The translations under genes and the position numbers were made by a program. The notes below the pieces were generated by a model, which was not told the origin of the DNA, did no database searches, and was given only the letters and a program-made list of their open reading frames with translations. This document shows, in pieces, positions 5,384 through 6,726 of a stretch of DNA of 6,726 nt (positions within the stretch are counted from its first letter, which is position 1; each line of letters starts with the position of its first letter). The DNA comes from Actinobacteria bacterium UBA2541 (GTDB lineage: Bacteria > Actinomycetota > Actinomycetes > Nanopelagicales > Nanopelagicaceae). The stretch lies in assembly GCA_002340925.1 (NCBI GenBank), contig DDMR01000056.1:1-6726 (forward strand). The letters are read 5' to 3'.

Positions 5384-6292
5384 GTGGAACTCCAGAAGAT
5401 AATTCTCTATTACGGCTTTACTCCGATTACTGACCCAGAAGGCGTGCGCTTGTGGCAACAGGCGCTCTGTGAATCCTTGAATATCAAGGGCCGGATCTTG
5501 GTTTCAAAACATGGAATCAATGGAACTGTTGGCGGCGATATGTCCGCCTTAAAGAAATATGTGAAGACCACAAAAAAGTATCCAGGGTTTAAGAAGATCG
5601 ATTTTAAGTGGTCTGGTGGAACCGGAAATGATTTTCCAAGGCTAAATGTCCGAGTCAAGGATGAGCTTGTCGCATTTGGTAGCCCTGCAGAAATTGATGT
5701 TGATGCTAATGGTGTCATAAATGGCGGAAAGCATTTGAAGCCTTATGAAGTAGATAAGTTGGTAGAAGAGCGTGGCGACGAGGTTGTCTTCTTCGATGGT
5801 CGAAATGCATTTGAGGCCAAGATTGGTAAATTTAAGAATGCAATAGTTCCTGATGTCGAAAGCAGTCGAGATTTCATCAGCGAAATTGAGAGCGGAAAAT
5901 ACGATCACATTAAAGATAAACCAATCGTCACTTACTGCACTGGTGGGATTCGTTGCGAAATCCTGTCGGCTGTAATGGTCAAACGCGGATTTAAAGAGGT
6001 CTACCAAATTGAGGGCGGCATAGTCCGATACGGAAACAAGTTTGGTGATGAATCACTTTGGGAAGGTTCGCTCTTCACCTTTGATGGTCGCATGGCAATT
6101 AATTTTTCTACCAAGACCAAGGTTATTGGCGAGTGTGAAAGATGTAGCGCTAAGACAAATACCTTCTTCAACTGCGCTACTGCAAGCTGTCACGAATTGA
6201 TTCTGCTCTGCGAAGATTGTTCAAAACTTGATTCGAATTTAAGTTGTGTGCATTCTAGCGCTAATAAGCGCGATGCTGAAATGGTTGGTTAA
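5384..6292 (+). CDS. trhO: tRNA uridine(34) hydroxylase, rhodanese domain (TrhO/YceA family)
   Basis: Oxygen-dependent enzyme that forms 5-hydroxyuridine at the wobble position U34 of certain tRNAs; cytosolic. The 302 residues show the family order. First is an N-terminal alpha-beta domain with [11 protein letters not shown] (41-51) and a [11 protein letters not shown] stretch (84-94). Next is a rhodanese domain opening at [13 protein letters not shown] (136-148), with active-site loop CTGGIR and catalytic Cys185, followed by C191. Then comes [13 protein letters not shown] (224-236). The C-terminal tail has Cys at 251, 254, 264, 269, 276, 279 and 288, suggestive of a zinc site. The length is close to the family norm, so the gene looks intact. 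The start is GTG at 5384 with no ribosome binding site but a -10 exactly 6 nt upstream, so it is probably leaderless. The stop TAA (6290-6292) is 6 bp from the next start, so the two are probably co-transcribed. An older view as a plain thiosulfate sulfurtransferase is less likely. Confidence 0.
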   Translation: MELQKIILYYGFTPITDPEGVRLWQQALCESLNIKGRILVSKHGINGTVGGDMSALKKYVKTTKKYPGFKKIDFKWSGGTGNDFPRLNVRVKDELVAFGSPAEIDVDANGVINGGKHLKPYEVDKLVEERGDEVVFFDGRNAFEAKIGKFKNAIVPDVESSRDFISEIESGKYDHIKDKPIVTYCTGGIRCEILSAVMVKRGFKEVYQIEGGIVRYGNKFGDESLWEGSLFTFDGRMAINFSTKTKVIGECERCSAKTNTFFNCATASCHELILLCEDCSKLDSNLSCVHSSANKRDAEMVG

Positions 6293-6298
6293 TTCTCG

Positions 6299-6726
6299 GT
6301 GCCAGATCTAAGAGTTTGCGTAATCGGCACTGGTGCGATGGGCACCGATCATATTATTCGAATCAATACCCGAATGTCGGGCGCAATTGTCACTGCGATT
6401 GTTGAACCAGATACCAAGCGGGCTGCCGAAGCTTTAAAGTGCGCGCCAGATGCAAAACAGTTCGCAAATATTTCGGATGCAATTGCTAGCGGCTTAATTG
6501 ATGCAGCACTGGTTGCAACACCAGGTACATTCCATGAAGAAGTTCTGTTACCAATAATTGCCGCAGGGCTGCCAGTTTTATGCGAAAAGCCGATGACTCC
6601 TGATGTTCCTTCAGCGCTGCGTGTGGTCGAAGCAGAAGTTGCTGGTGGCAAAAAGATTATTCAAGTGGGCTTTATGCGCCGCTTTGACGAGGGTTACATT
6701 GAATTACAGAAGCAAATTTCTAGCTC
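6299..6726 (+). CDS. iolG: Gfo/Idh/MocA-family NAD(P)-dependent dehydrogenase, inositol 2-dehydrogenase-like, 3' partial
   Basis: The first 142 residues of an oxidoreductase that probably converts myo-inositol to scyllo-inosose, or acts on a similar polyol or sugar, with NAD. The Rossmann fold opens at RVCVIGTGAMG (5-15; GxGxxG at 10-15). An acidic E36 with P37-D38 follows the second strand and favours NAD over NADP. ALVATPGTFHEE (70-81) and the catalytic-lysine motif CEKP (K97) follow. VGFMRRFDEGY (123-133) is the stretch that most suggests the inositol dehydrogenase subgroup of Actinobacteria. The right edge cuts the protein; about 190-200 residues, including the substrate-binding half, are missing, so the substrate is inferred. 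The start is GTG at 6299-6301, 6 bp after the trhO stop, with no clear ribosome binding site; coupling to trhO translation is likely. No other inositol gene is in view, so the symbol is provisional. Confidence 0.
   Translation, partial: MPDLRVCVIGTGAMGTDHIIRINTRMSGAIVTAIVEPDTKRAAEALKCAPDAKQFANISDAIASGLIDAALVATPGTFHEEVLLPIIAAGLPVLCEKPMTPDVPSALRVVEAEVAGGKKIIQVGFMRRFDEGYIELQKQISS

Noticed and set aside
5410..6007. Minus-strand open frames inside trhO
   Set aside because: They mirror conserved trhO codons; no family features.
6349..6651. Minus-strand open frame opposite the iolG-like gene
   Set aside because: Low-complexity Ser/Ala-rich translation opposite a clear Rossmann-fold gene.
1..6726. 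tRNA, rRNA, CRISPR array, insertion sequence or riboswitch
   Set aside because: No cloverleaf, regular repeat-spacer pattern, transposase frame or long structured leader was seen on either strand by eye.

Overview
The window reads as chromosome of a small-genome aquatic actinobacterium, most plausibly of the freshwater acI / Nanopelagicales type. The lineage is inferred from content, not from a marker gene. The signs are a heliorhodopsin of the actinobacterial 48C12 type, moderate-to-low GC, very short gaps between genes, GTG starts, and several starts lying exactly 6 nt behind a TANNNT -10 hexamer (leaderless transcription, common in Actinobacteria). No mobile element, tRNA, rRNA or CRISPR array was seen.

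Layout. Plus strand, 3-1247: the C-terminal two thirds of a GH15 glucoamylase/trehalase-type glycosidase, cut by the left edge. Then comes a 173-bp convergent gap with a hairpin terminator candidate. Minus strand, read right to left from 5346: a small PGPGW-type membrane protein, an agmatinase-like ureohydrolase 13 bp behind it, an EamA/YedA-type exporter, an iodotyrosine-deiodinase-like flavin nitroreductase, and last a heliorhodopsin. Plus strand from 5384: the tRNA U34 hydroxylase trhO, then 6 bp later the start of an iolG-like NAD-dependent dehydrogenase cut by the right edge.

Control. The two outward gene groups start from a nearly symmetric promoter. Nine-base inverted arms (5352-5360 and 5370-5378) each carry a TAAGAT -10 element, and each element sits 6 nt before a GTG start. 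The nitroreductase has its own leaderless-type promoter (TAGAAT, 6 nt, ATG) with an inverted repeat upstream. The heliorhodopsin differs: it has a leader with a clear ribosome binding site, which places its start at the second ATG, and a 9-bp direct repeat flanks its probable -10.

Working together. The most interesting unit is the right-to-left pair of flavin nitroreductase and heliorhodopsin. The nitroreductase keeps the Glu-Tyr-Lys set that holds the amino-acid part of halotyrosine in iodotyrosine deiodinases. The heliorhodopsin keeps the retinal lysine, the Glu107 counterion and the retinal-pocket histidines. A functional link between them is a hypothesis from adjacency only. The remaining genes look like ordinary streamlined housekeeping and catabolic genes.
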